Shown here: positions 1 to 9,587 of the stretch, one piece after another
Numbering within the stretch: position 1 is the stretch's first letter
Layout of the letters: each line of letters starts with the position of its first letter
Notes under the pieces: model-generated
The model's input: only the letters and a program-made list of their open reading frames with translations
What the model was told of the DNA's origin: nothing
Databases searched by the model: none
NCBI GenBank assembly: GCA_021787935.1
Contig: JAJYLC010000006.1
Location: forward strand, 1-47,814
Direction: 5' to 3'
Source: Chloroflexota bacterium
GTDB taxonomy: Bacteria; Chloroflexota; Dehalococcoidia; SZUA-161
Length of the DNA stretch: 47,814 nt
Made by a program: the position numbers and the translations under genes

Positions 1-2
1 GA

Positions 3-215
3 CCGCCTCTGCTGTATATTAACCCTGCGACCTTGTTTCCCTATCAGCCCAGCGCTGAGCTTACTCGTGACGGCGTCTACAACTCAGGCATAATGGAGGT
101 GCCTGGCACAACTTATACGCTTATGATTGGCAATATGACTCCCGGGTTACAGCCCTGGGTATGCCTGCTCCACGACGAGAGCGGGATGAAGGGTACCTTG
201 ATGGTCGTTCCCTAG
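3..215 (+). CDS. Cupredoxin/plastocyanin-like protein, C-terminal fragment (5' end outside window)
   Basis: Frame open from base 3: PPLLYINPATLFPYQPSAELTRDGVYNSG...TYTLMIGNMTPGLQPWVCLLHDESGMKGTLMVVP*; C-x2-H-x-(x)-GM type-1 Cu-like ending. Confidence 0.6.
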   Translation, partial: PPLLYINPATLFPYQPSAELTRDGVYNSGIMEVPGTTYTLMIGNMTPGLQPWVCLLHDESGMKGTLMVVP

Positions 216-259
216 GTAAACTCCGTATCCCACGGTCGAGCGTCATCGACGATAGATTG

Positions 260-296
260 AGGGTTCCTCGCCTTAAGGCGGGGAACCCTCCTTTTA
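260..296 (+). terminator. Rho-independent terminator
   Basis: agggttcctcgcc-ttaa-ggcggggaaccct, 13-bp stem with one G.T wobble, followed by ccttttatt; just downstream of the CDS ending at 215. Confidence 0.8.
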
Positions 297-569
297 TTGC
301 GTCATCGTTTTCCCACCTCTATCGATATCGGCGAGCCTTCTTCAAGAAACATCCGGGATGCATCCGTTTTGTAACCAGGGATTTTATGTGCCTGATAGGG
401 ACTTTGCCATATGAGACAAAAGTCATATACCGCGCTAACAGTGCAGGATATTATCTCATTAAAGGTAAATTTAAGAGATGGAGAACTGACGAAGAAAGGA
501 ATAAAACTGAAGGTCTAGACGAATGAACTAGAAAAGTTCATCTGTAAATCAGGACGGAAAGGAGGCAAC

Positions 570-962
570 ATGGACAGGAAGCAAGTCTACAGAGAGATCG
601 AAGAGACGCTGGGTGTGGTCCCTGAATTCTTGAAAAAGCTCCCCGATTCAACCCTCGAGCTTGAATGGGGGCTGATGAAGCAAAGCGAGATGGCCCCCGG
701 AGCGATACCCAACAAATATCGCGAACTGATAGGTCTAGCGGTAGCTGCTGCTACGAGATGCAAATATTGCACTCTCTTTCACACAGAGATGGCTAGACTG
801 AACGGAGCTACAGACGAAGAAATCGAGGATGCGGTGCACTTCGCTAAAGAGACTATGGGTTGGAGCACTTACATCAATGGGTTGCAGATAGATTACGACG
901 AGTTCAAGAAAGAAGTGTTGAAGGCTGTTGATCATGCTCGCAAAGTATCCGCGAGAAGGTAG
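570..962 (+). CDS. Carboxymuconolactone decarboxylase/AhpD-like family protein
   Basis: YRELIGLAVAAATRCKYCTLFHTEMARLNGATDEEI: AhpD-like CxxC...H core; RBS aaaggagg upstream. Confidence 0.85.
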   Translation: MDRKQVYREIEETLGVVPEFLKKLPDSTLELEWGLMKQSEMAPGAIPNKYRELIGLAVAAATRCKYCTLFHTEMARLNGATDEEIEDAVHFAKETMGWSTYINGLQIDYDEFKKEVLKAVDHARKVSARR

Positions 963-999
963 CTAAACGTCAAATAGCTGTTGAATGGTCTCAAAGAAA

Positions 1000-1036
1000 A
1001 AGATAGGCCGCTATCATAACGATAGCGGCCTATCTT
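1000..1036 (+). terminator. Rho-independent (possibly bidirectional) terminator
   Basis: Perfect 16-bp stem aagataggccgctatc-ataac-gatagcggcctatctt just after the AhpD-like gene, preceded by an A-rich tract. Confidence 0.8.
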
Positions 1037-1134
1037 CTGTAGAGGGGCTTCTTGAAGTGGTACAATAAGTGGAGATGCTTATATTCATGCAGCTACACTG
1101 AATAAATTTTAAATATCGCTCGAAGGGTCATGGT

Positions 1135-1821
1135 ATGAAGCTGATTTTTATTCACGGCTCAGGAGGCTGCAAGGAAGTCTGGCATTACCAGACAAGTCAT
1201 TTCTCGGAAGCTGAAGCTGTGGCCCTTCCCGGCCACCCCTGCGGCGAACCCTGCACCAGCGTTGACTCCTATGTGGAATGGTTGCGCGGATATATACAAA
1301 ATGCCGGCTACGTAAATGTGGTATTGGTAGGGCACTCGCTGGGCGGCGCTGTAGCCCAACTTTATGCGCTGAAATACCCCGAAGACTTAAGCGGCCTCAT
1401 TATCATCGGTAGCGGCGCACGTCTCCGCGTCTCTAATATATATCTCGAGACGCTAAGGCAGGCCAGAAGCAACCGTAATATACTCGAGGATTTCTTTGAT
1501 AAATCATATGAGCTTATTAAACCTGAGCTTAGAGACTTACTTCTGAGGAAATCTCTAGAGTGCGACCCTGCTGTTTTTCTCAATGATATGCTCTGCTGCG
1601 ATAGGTTCGACATTATGGACCAGGTTCATGAAATCAAGCCGCCCACCCTGGCTATATGCGGCAGCGAAGACATAATGACGCCGCCGAAATACACCAAATT
1701 CCTCGCCAGCAAAATCGAGGGAGCTAGGTATGTAATAATTGAGGGCGGCACTCATATGGTCTTCGCTGAGCAGCCTGAAGTGGTCAATAAGGCTATCGAG
1801 GATTTTCTTGACAGCTTTTGA
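1135..1821 (+). CDS. Alpha/beta hydrolase
   Basis: IHGSGG oxyanion region, GHSLGG nucleophile elbow, C-terminal GGTH. Confidence 0.9.
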   Translation: MKLIFIHGSGGCKEVWHYQTSHFSEAEAVALPGHPCGEPCTSVDSYVEWLRGYIQNAGYVNVVLVGHSLGGAVAQLYALKYPEDLSGLIIIGSGARLRVSNIYLETLRQARSNRNILEDFFDKSYELIKPELRDLLLRKSLECDPAVFLNDMLCCDRFDIMDQVHEIKPPTLAICGSEDIMTPPKYTKFLASKIEGARYVIIEGGTHMVFAEQPEVVNKAIEDFLDSF

Positions 1822-1871
1822 GACATGGTTTTCTCATTACTTTACATAATTACATTATTTGAGAGGTGGAA

Positions 1872-2627
1872 ATGAAGCTTGAAGGTAGGGTTGCTATAGT
1901 TACTGGCGCCAGCCGCGGCATCGGTAAGGCTATCGCTCTTGCCCTTGCCAGGGAGGGTGTCCGTGTAGTTGTGGCAGCACGTACGGAACGTGAGGGCGGG
2001 ACTCTCCCCGGGACTATCCATAAGACCGCCGATGAAATCCGCGCTTTGGGAGGATATGCGCTGGCAATAAAGACCGATGTCACTAAGGAAGAGTCAGTTG
2101 AGGAGCTGGTCAGGAGAACATTGCAGGAGTGCGGAGCCGTCGATATATTGGTCAACAACGCTGGGATAACTTTGCCTGGCAAGTTGCTCGACCTGCCCGT
2201 AAAGCGATGGGACCTGGTCATCGCAGTAAATCTGCGCGGCACTTTCCTCTGCACTAAGGCGGTTCTCCCCACCATGGTGAAGAGAAAAAGCGGAAGCATT
2301 ATCAATCTCTCCTCGGTGGTTGGCACCAGGATGATAATGTTCGATTTGGCCTATGGAGTCGCCAAGGCTGCTATCGAGCGCTTTACCTGTGGATTGGCCG
2401 AAGAACTAAAGGAATATAATATAGCGGTCAATGCACTCTGTCCCAGCCTTACCGACACCGAGGGATTCAAGCAATGGATGCCTGGCGCTGACACGTCAGG
2501 CTGGCAGAGGCCGGAGATGTGGGGTAAATATGCAATTTTTCTGGCAAATCAAAACGCAAGCAGTCTTACCGGGAGAGTTCTGAGTGCTGAGGAACTGGCA
2601 GAGTTGGGCGCTGATCCTGTTGACTGA
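1872..2627 (+). CDS. SDR-family oxidoreductase
   Basis: VTGASRGIGKAIA, NNAG, S...YGVAKAA motifs; ATG at 1872 after gagaggtgga. Confidence 0.9.
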   Translation: MKLEGRVAIVTGASRGIGKAIALALAREGVRVVVAARTEREGGTLPGTIHKTADEIRALGGYALAIKTDVTKEESVEELVRRTLQECGAVDILVNNAGITLPGKLLDLPVKRWDLVIAVNLRGTFLCTKAVLPTMVKRKSGSIINLSSVVGTRMIMFDLAYGVAKAAIERFTCGLAEELKEYNIAVNALCPSLTDTEGFKQWMPGADTSGWQRPEMWGKYAIFLANQNASSLTGRVLSAEELAELGADPVD

Positions 2628-2639
2628 CTACTGGCTTAT

Positions 2640-3182
2640 CTAGTCCGACTTCCCCACCGCTATTTTACCTGTACCTTTACAATAGAGACACTTCTCTTTC
2701 AATATCGGATGGTCATCACAGTAAGGGCAGACAATTCTGAATTTGCTGGTGTCCTCCATACCCAGCTCTTTTACTTTCCAGGACAGGTCGGTATCCGATC
2801 GGATTTGGCCTCCTCCCACGTTCGTGACCAATGTACAGCCGATTTTGTGGCAAGTCTGTGCTTCGGGTATGTTTTCCGCTGTCCGGCCACCGCCCTTGGC
2901 AAATATATCGGGTTTGAGCAGTTCCAGCGTCTTACTTACGGTCTGGTCTTCGTCTACAGAAGCAATAACCTCATCAACTCCCTTGACACTTTCCAGGATT
3001 TCTTTTCTGTCCTCAAACGGCCTGAACACAAACCCTTTTTTCCTCAGCAGGAAATCGTCGCTGTTCAAAATTACCACCAGCCTATCACCCAGTTTAGCCG
3101 CTTCGCGAATGTATCGAACATGACCGACATGTATAGGGTCAAAAGCTCCACTTATTGCAACTGTGACAGGTTTCTCTTTCAT
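2640..3182 (-). CDS. Cytidylyltransferase-like (RfaE-C/GCT-type) nucleotidyltransferase with C-terminal zinc-ribbon-like motif
   Basis: GAFDPIHVGHVRYIREAAKLGD (GxFDxxHxGH) at N-terminus; CPYCDDHPILKEKCLYCKGTGKI at C-terminus. Confidence 0.8.
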   Translation of the reverse strand: MKEKPVTVAISGAFDPIHVGHVRYIREAAKLGDRLVVILNSDDFLLRKKGFVFRPFEDRKEILESVKGVDEVIASVDEDQTVSKTLELLKPDIFAKGGGRTAENIPEAQTCHKIGCTLVTNVGGGQIRSDTDLSWKVKELGMEDTSKFRIVCPYCDDHPILKEKCLYCKGTGKIAVGKSD

Positions 3183-3482
3183 TGCGGTGCTCCTCTGATT
3201 TTAGATAATCACTTAAGTATATTGTAACATAGCAGCAAATCACGGCAAGTTATGGTCGGCGCACAAATCGATGATTTTTTAGCTGATTTGATAATCACTT
3301 GCCGCTTGCCTTTGAATCAAGCTAATCTAAGCTGGCAATATCTGGAGAGACCCACGTGAATCTCTCACCCTTAAATAATACGGCCTTCCATGATGCACAG
3401 TCAAGACTAGCTTGACAAAAACCTGCCTGCGAATTAAAGTCTCATCTATCGAAAGTCGTCAACCTCGCCGACATTGAATGCC

Positions 3483-3830
3483 ATGACAATCTCGCAAGAT
3501 GCCAAGCTGACGCAGAGGGAGCGCGAAGTCATCGCCTTGGTTGCCCGCGGTCTTACCAATCAAGAGATTGCCCAGCAGCTTTTCCTATCTACCTATGCTG
3601 TGAAAGTATGCCTCCACCAGGCATGTGTCAAGCTGGGCGCGCGTAACCGGGCACAGGCAGTTATCTTTGCTTTCAAGAGAATGGCTATAGACACGCAGGA
3701 TGCCTTCTCTCTGGAGGAGATAGCGGATTTGCTGGCCTCGTTGGGGCCTGAAGCGATACAGACGGTGGCCCAGCTCGTGAAGCAGAGGTTGGAACAGACT
3801 CACATCGAAGCACCGCCTGTTACCGGATAA
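3483..3830 (+). CDS. LuxR-type HTH DNA-binding protein lacking a receiver domain
   Basis: LTQREREVIALVARGLTNQEIAQQLFLSTYAVKVCLHQACVKLGARNRAQAV (GerE/LuxR HTH). Confidence 0.8.
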   Translation: MTISQDAKLTQREREVIALVARGLTNQEIAQQLFLSTYAVKVCLHQACVKLGARNRAQAVIFAFKRMAIDTQDAFSLEEIADLLASLGPEAIQTVAQLVKQRLEQTHIEAPPVTG

Positions 3831-3905
3831 TAGGTCTTACTGGACGGCCTTAACTTTACTCTTCTCGCATGGCTCGGTTCAACTACACTAGAGGGCGATG
3901 ATAAA

Positions 3906-5918
3906 GTGTCTCATAGAATGAAAAGGGTAGTTCTTCCTTTCACAGCTATAGTGGGCCAGCAAAACCTCAAACAGGCTTTGTTGCTGAACGCTATCAACCC
4001 CAGCCTGCTCGGAGTCCTTATCAGAGGGGAAAAGGGTACGGGCAAGTCCACCGCTGTGAGGGCTTTAGCTGACCTTTTGCCCGAGATAGACGTAGTCAAA
4101 TGCCCGTTCAACTGCAGCCCCAGCAATCCTGCCCTTCAATGCGACACCTGCCACAGGAAGTACCTCGCCGGCAAAAAACTCTCCACAATGACAAGGAAGA
4201 TAAAGGTGGTAGAACTCCCCTTGGGAGCGACTGAGGATAGAGTGACAGGTACTCTGGATATAGAGAAGGCATTGAGGGAGGGAATTAAAGCCCTCGAGCC
4301 GGGTATTCTGGCTGAGGTTAATCAGGGCATACTGTATATAGACGAAGTCAATTTACTCGATGACCATCTGGTAGATATTCTGCTCGATTCCGCAGCCATG
4401 GGGGTTAACATCGTCGAAAGAGAGGGCATCTCCGTTTCGCATCCCTCCAAATTTATCCTGGTGGGGACTATGAATCCGGAAGAAGGCGAGATACGCCCCC
4501 AGCTTCTCGACAGGTTTGGGCTCTCTGTAAATATAACAGGTACGAAGGCGATCAAGGATAGAATCGAGATAATAAATGTGGTGGAGGGATTCGAGAGAAA
4601 TCCGCAGGCGTTTGCCAGAGAATACGAAAGGAAGCAGCAAGAACTCAGGCAGAGGATACTTAGAGCCAGAGGACTACTGGGTGACATAAAGATTTCCAGG
4701 AGGCTTCTCGAGACTGTAGCTGAGATTTGTCTCGAGTTCGAGGTCCATGGACACCGAGCGGACTTCCTTATCGCCAGGACGGCCAGGACGATATCTGCTT
4801 ATAATCAGAGAAAAAACGTTAATGAACATGACGTGATGGAAGCTGCAGAGCTTGTGCTGCCTCATAGAGTAAGGAGGCTGCCCTTTGAGGAACCGAAACC
4901 TGTGGCTCAGAGGGTGAGGGCGATATTGAGAGAAAAGAAAAGGGCCGGTAAAAACAAGAAAGCTGGCAGTGAGTCAGAGACATCCGGAGACGACGAGGAA
5001 AGCGATTACTTAGTGCAGATTGAAGAGACTGGGGAAATAAGAGAGAGAACCTTTGGCATCGGAGAGCGTAAAAAGGCAGAGCTAAAGCTAAATAGGGATA
5101 AGAAGCGAAGAACAGGTTCAGGCAGGAGAGCGCGCACCCTGAGCACTCACAGGGGCAAATATGTAAAAGCCAGACTGCCGGATGGGAAGACCACCGATAT
5201 AGCCATTGATGCCACTATCAGGGCTGCCGCGGCAAGAAAAGGGTCTTTGAATATAGACAAAGAAGACCTGCGGGAGAAAGTCAGGGCGAAGAAGATTTCC
5301 TCAGTGATTGTATTCGTGGTCGATTGCTCCGGCTCCATGGCGGCGATGAAGGGGATGGAACTGGTCAAATCGACTGTTATGTCTCTTCTTGAAGACGCCT
5401 ACCAGAAAAGAGATAAAGTTGGTTTCATAGCTGTGGCTGGGAATAAAGCAACCGTACTGCTGCAGCCCACATCCAGCGTGGAATTGGCTGCCAGACATCT
5501 CATAAATCTCCCCATAGAGGGGAAAACGCCCCTCTCCGATGGGCTTTACCAGGGGCTTCAGGTAATGAAGACCCAACTCTGGAAAAATAGGAACATCGTC
5601 CCTGTAATGGTGCTTGTCTCGGACGGGAGAGGCAATGTCCCGCTAATCGAAGATGTGAAGCAAGAGATTATTTCTCTGGCACAAGAGATCAGAAAACAGG
5701 GTATAAATCTGGTGGTCATTGACACCGACGACGGCTTCCTCAAGCTGGGATACAACAGCGAGATAGCTGAGGAGGGTGGTGGTAAATACTACAGACTGAA
5801 TGAGCTGGATTCTCACAAGGTAATCGACATTGTCAGAGCCCCTGTAACATATGCAATGAATATGGACAATGCCTCAGGATATTCTGCTCGTCTTTTGCCT
5901 GAACAGGGCAAAAACTAA
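3906..5918 (+). CDS. Fused AAA+ (I) and VWA (D) Mg/Co-chelatase-type subunit
   Basis: GEKGTGKST Walker [10 protein letters not shown] Walker B, C-terminal [15 protein letters not shown] (DxSxS); Lys/Arg/acidic linker. Confidence 0.9.
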   Translation: MSHRMKRVVLPFTAIVGQQNLKQALLLNAINPSLLGVLIRGEKGTGKSTAVRALADLLPEIDVVKCPFNCSPSNPALQCDTCHRKYLAGKKLSTMTRKIKVVELPLGATEDRVTGTLDIEKALREGIKALEPGILAEVNQGILYIDEVNLLDDHLVDILLDSAAMGVNIVEREGISVSHPSKFILVGTMNPEEGEIRPQLLDRFGLSVNITGTKAIKDRIEIINVVEGFERNPQAFAREYERKQQELRQRILRARGLLGDIKISRRLLETVAEICLEFEVHGHRADFLIARTARTISAYNQRKNVNEHDVMEAAELVLPHRVRRLPFEEPKPVAQRVRAILREKKRAGKNKKAGSESETSGDDEESDYLVQIEETGEIRERTFGIGERKKAELKLNRDKKRRTGSGRRARTLSTHRGKYVKARLPDGKTTDIAIDATIRAAAARKGSLNIDKEDLREKVRAKKISSVIVFVVDCSGSMAAMKGMELVKSTVMSLLEDAYQKRDKVGFIAVAGNKATVLLQPTSSVELAARHLINLPIEGKTPLSDGLYQGLQVMKTQLWKNRNIVPVMVLVSDGRGNVPLIEDVKQEIISLAQEIRKQGINLVVIDTDDGFLKLGYNSEIAEEGGGKYYRLNELDSHKVIDIVRAPVTYAMNMDNASGYSARLLPEQGKN

Positions 5919-6179
5919 ACGAAAGTTAGTTGAAAAAGACGTAACTATGTAGTACCTTACTTCACACCAGCAGTTCAGCCCAAAAACCGCCAAACGACCA
6001 CAGCAATCGGGTTTTTAATTTTGCTCTGGCTCGATAGGGGAGCAGACACTATGTGGCGAGGGGAGTGGGAGGCAAAGTCAGAGGCTACGCCTACCCCGCT
6101 TGCAACAAAAGACATGCGCTTGTAACCCGTTTCCTTGTTTGTCCTAGGAAAGGAACAAATCATAGAAAGAGGTGTAGCC

Positions 6180-7646
6180 ATGGCGCAGAAAAGCAAAGGC
6201 AAAGGAAACGACTTCGAGGTTATCATCATCGGTGGAGGCCCAGGAGGGCTAGCTGTAGGAAGCATGCTAGCTAAGGAAGGGGTCTCCTCAGCAATCATAG
6301 AAAAGAATTCAACTCTTGGGGGTCGGTATCGCTCCGTTGACTTCTGTGGCGCCCGCGTGGATTGCGCTGTTCATTTCCTGGTGTCACTGGAAGGTGCCGC
6401 AGAGAAATCTTATATGTATAAGTTTTTCTCCGACCTCAGTCTCCCTTTGGAATACAAGATAATACCCTGGTCCATGGGAAGAGTCACCAAAGAAAAGCCC
6501 GGCAAGATAGATTTCTTAGCCATGGACCCGAAGCTCGGAGCAGCGAACTTCTTCGCGTTCTTCGCCTTCGCCGCAGGCGTTGAGCCGGAGGACTCAACAA
6601 AGAAGGAGCTCCTAAAGATGGCCGATATCTGCGAGGATATGTCTGAGGAGGAATGCCGTAAGGTAGTGAATGTACCTTTTTCCGACTGGATCGAAAAGAA
6701 TGTTGAAGATCCCATGGCAAAGTTGGTTATTCAGAATATGGGCCCCATCATCGGTGCTCCCGTAACGGAAGTCAACTTCGGAATGGTGGCAAATTCCTGG
6801 CGGACATTTAACATCTCTGGTGCCCCTCTAATCTGGTATCCTAAGAACGGTAACCTGCAAAACGCAGTGATAGATCCTTTGACCAAATATTATACCAGCC
6901 ATGGTGGCAAGGTCATCACCAACAGGACAGTCAGAAGCATCATTATAGAGAAGGGTAAGGCTAAGGGAGTACGTGTTTCGAATGACCAAAACAACTCGAT
7001 GTTAGAAGAATATAGTGCCCCTGTTGTCGTCTGTGCTGTACCGATTCACGAAGCAGTATCTAAAAACGTCCTGGGACGCCAGTTTCTAACGAAGGACTGG
7101 GCTGAGGCCGTTAAGCAGTACGAAAAGTTATCTGTTTATGACCTGTCTGGGTTTTACCTCCTGCGGAAGCATGTTATCAGTAGTGCTCGCGGCTGGGTAC
7201 ATATATTCGATACTGACTATGGCATCCCGACTTATGTGGGAGACGTGTGCTCAGGTTCATTTATCAACTCTGTCAACGAACCACCAGGAAAACAGCTCGT
7301 GTGCGCCATGATCCCTGGCACTTTAGAAGAGACTAACTTTGGTATCCCTGCTCGATGGGATAAGGTGATGGAAGCAGAAAAGAGGTGGAAGGATGCTGTG
7401 GAGAAGGCATTCCCCGGATTCAACAAGGCAATTGAGCACGAAGGGAGGAACCTGCAGCTTAATTTCAGCAGATATGCCTATGCAGTCGTGCCCAAAGAGA
7501 TCGATATCCAATCGCCTAATATTAAAGGTCTCTATTTTGGGGGTGACTCGATTCGGTCCATAGGCACTCCCATGTCCGACAAGTGTTTTCAACTAGCATT
7601 CCCTATTTGTGAGAGGGTGCTAGACTACCTTAGCTCTTTAAAATGA
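6180..7646 (+). CDS. Phytoene-desaturase-like NAD(P)/FAD-dependent oxidoreductase
   Basis: VIIIGGGPGGLAVGSMLAKEG dinucleotide-binding motif; GLYFGGDSIRSIGTPM C-terminal FAD motif; ATG with RBS preferred over the 6135 start. Confidence 0.85.
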   Translation: MAQKSKGKGNDFEVIIIGGGPGGLAVGSMLAKEGVSSAIIEKNSTLGGRYRSVDFCGARVDCAVHFLVSLEGAAEKSYMYKFFSDLSLPLEYKIIPWSMGRVTKEKPGKIDFLAMDPKLGAANFFAFFAFAAGVEPEDSTKKELLKMADICEDMSEEECRKVVNVPFSDWIEKNVEDPMAKLVIQNMGPIIGAPVTEVNFGMVANSWRTFNISGAPLIWYPKNGNLQNAVIDPLTKYYTSHGGKVITNRTVRSIIIEKGKAKGVRVSNDQNNSMLEEYSAPVVVCAVPIHEAVSKNVLGRQFLTKDWAEAVKQYEKLSVYDLSGFYLLRKHVISSARGWVHIFDTDYGIPTYVGDVCSGSFINSVNEPPGKQLVCAMIPGTLEETNFGIPARWDKVMEAEKRWKDAVEKAFPGFNKAIEHEGRNLQLNFSRYAYAVVPKEIDIQSPNIKGLYFGGDSIRSIGTPMSDKCFQLAFPICERVLDYLSSLK

Positions 7647-7681
7647 AGAATGTCAAAACGGCAAGTTGAGAGGAGTCAAAA

Positions 7682-9529
7682 ATGCGCAAACTGCTGCGTG
7701 TGAATCTTTCCAACGGTGCTATAAAGGAAGAGGATATCCCCAAGAGAATAGCTCTGGATTATGTGGGAGGGCGGGGCTTCGGTAGCAAGTACCTTTATGA
7801 TGAAGTTCCCGCAGGTACTGACCCTCTGGGCAAGCAGAATAAGCTGCTGCTGGGCACAGGGCTCCTGGCGGGGACAGCTGCTCAGTCGCTTTCCAAATGG
7901 ATGGTATACACCAAGAGTCCTCTCACAGGCACCTTTACCCGCAACTGCGGAGGCGGCGATTTCGGGGCCTGGCTGAAGTGGGCGGGATTAGAGCTCATAA
8001 TCCTCGAGGGCAAGGCTGCAAAACCAGTCTACCTATACATCAAAAATGGTGCTTGCCAAATCCTCGATGCTAAAGATATCTGGGGGAAGGCCGTCAGCGA
8101 AACACAGGAAAATTTGAAAAAGAAGCACGGCGCAAAAGCGCGCATGGTTTGCATCGGTCCTGCCGCGGAGAAGATGGTGAGATACGCCGGCATCTTCTGC
8201 GGCCGGCGTACCGCTGGCCGCAATGGGGTGGGCACAGTCATGGCCTCTAAGAACCTCAAGGCTGTGGTGGTAGAAGCCGAACGAAAGGAAGATTTGGCGG
8301 ATCCATCTGAGTTCAGCAAACTGGTGAAGCAGCAGGTGAAGGGCTACCAAGAGGGGCTGGGTTTCGAGCCGTTTCGCGATTACGGCACGCCCATGGGTGT
8401 TGATCTACCAGGTTTTGCGATGGGGTCTTTCCCGGTGCAAAATTTTCGTTCCAATAATCTGGAAGGCTGGGAGAAACTTTCTTTCCTGCGGTATGCAGCC
8501 ATCACGCAAAAGCACTCTGGCTGCTATTCCTGCATGTTGCGGTGCGGTAAGATTCGAACAGTGCCGGATGGCCCCTATGCAGGGATAAACAGCGAGGGCC
8601 CCCATTATGAGACTATATGGGCTTTCTCTGGCTCTACAGGATGTACTGACCTCGGGGCAACAGTAATGGCAGACCACATGTGTTGCGAGATGGGGCTCGA
8701 TAGCATCAGCACAGGCAATTGCATCGGCTTTGCCTACGAGCTATTCGAGAAAGGAATAATCACCGCTAAGGATACGGATGGCCTGGTTCTCAAGTACGGC
8801 GACCCGGAGCCTATGCTCAAACTTATCGAGATGATAGGCAACCGCAAGGGCATAGGCGATGTCCTTGCTGAAGGGGTGAAAAAAGCAGCCGAGCGTATTG
8901 GCAAGGGGTCTGAAGAATACGCCATGCACGTAAAGGGTCTGGAGATGCCGGGATATGAGCCGCGTGCACTCAAAGCTCTGGGCATGCACTATGCTTTAAG
9001 CAACGTGGGCGCTAACCACTGCTATGGTTATGCTCAGCAGGAAATAGGTTACCCGAAGCCGCGTGTTCTCGATGCTGCGGCTGATGATGGCAAGGGTGAT
9101 GTCGTGAAATATAACCAGGACTACGTAGCTGCCGTAGAACTGGTGAACGCCTGCACGTTCCCGGTTTCTAACCTGGACCTTTATGGCCTGGAGCTTATCG
9201 GGAGTATGCTGGTAGCTGCTGTGGGAGAAACCAAATTCGGCAGCGTAGATTACCTATGGCATGTGGGTGAGAAAGTCTACAACCTGGAGCGCTGCTTCAA
9301 CATCAGGGACGGGTTCTCGCGCAAGGATGACACACTGCCGAAGAGAATGTACATCGAACCTTTGAAAGGTGGTATGCGAGACGGCGAGATTATCAGAAAA
9401 CCCGATGTCATTATTGATGAATATTACGAGGCTAGAGGCTGGGACAAGAACGGCATCCCCGCCAAAGCGACCCTTAAACGTCTGGGACTAGAAGAGGTAG
9501 ACAAAGATATCGCCAAGTTCAGGCGCTAA
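7682..9529 (+). CDS. Aldehyde:ferredoxin oxidoreductase (tungsten/molybdopterin) family
   Basis: MRKLLRVNLSNGAIKEEDIP...GGRGFGSKYLYDEVPAG N-domain; CYSCMLRC FeS motif; GRRTAGRNGVGTVMASKNLKAV. Confidence 0.93.
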   Translation: MRKLLRVNLSNGAIKEEDIPKRIALDYVGGRGFGSKYLYDEVPAGTDPLGKQNKLLLGTGLLAGTAAQSLSKWMVYTKSPLTGTFTRNCGGGDFGAWLKWAGLELIILEGKAAKPVYLYIKNGACQILDAKDIWGKAVSETQENLKKKHGAKARMVCIGPAAEKMVRYAGIFCGRRTAGRNGVGTVMASKNLKAVVVEAERKEDLADPSEFSKLVKQQVKGYQEGLGFEPFRDYGTPMGVDLPGFAMGSFPVQNFRSNNLEGWEKLSFLRYAAITQKHSGCYSCMLRCGKIRTVPDGPYAGINSEGPHYETIWAFSGSTGCTDLGATVMADHMCCEMGLDSISTGNCIGFAYELFEKGIITAKDTDGLVLKYGDPEPMLKLIEMIGNRKGIGDVLAEGVKKAAERIGKGSEEYAMHVKGLEMPGYEPRALKALGMHYALSNVGANHCYGYAQQEIGYPKPRVLDAAADDGKGDVVKYNQDYVAAVELVNACTFPVSNLDLYGLELIGSMLVAAVGETKFGSVDYLWHVGEKVYNLERCFNIRDGFSRKDDTLPKRMYIEPLKGGMRDGEIIRKPDVIIDEYYEARGWDKNGIPAKATLKRLGLEEVDKDIAKFRR

Positions 9530-9530
9530 A

Positions 9531-9555
9531 TTGTAGAGGCGTGGTCTCCGCGCCC
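9531..9555. repeat. Short intergenic palindrome, GTAGRGGC-ended family (copy 1)
   Basis: ttgtagaggcgtggtctccgcgccc; stem ggcgtgg/ccgcgcc. Confidence 0.55.
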
Positions 9556-9587
9556 GAAATGTAGCGTCCACACAAAAGGAGGTACCA

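Noticed and set aside
161-526. 121-aa ORF in the track after the cupredoxin tail
   Set aside because: It runs through the strong terminator at 260-296, starts inside the cupredoxin gene, has no recognisable domain and no clear RBS.
3906-5918. Reading the chelatase as evidence for (bacterio)chlorophyll synthesis
   Set aside because: I-D fused chelatase-like proteins also occur in non-phototrophs with cobaltochelatase or unknown roles; no other bch genes are present.
5919-6179. Possible riboswitch leader upstream of the first FAD oxidoreductase
   Set aside because: GC-rich with a gggaggc...gcctaccc hairpin, but I could not match the conserved core of cobalamin, TPP, glycine or other known riboswitches. 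Needs a covariance-model search.
6053-6274. 73-aa plus-strand ORF in front of the FAD oxidoreductase
   Set aside because: Overlaps the well-supported CDS at 6180 in another frame; Arg/Lys-rich low-quality translation typical of shadow ORFs.
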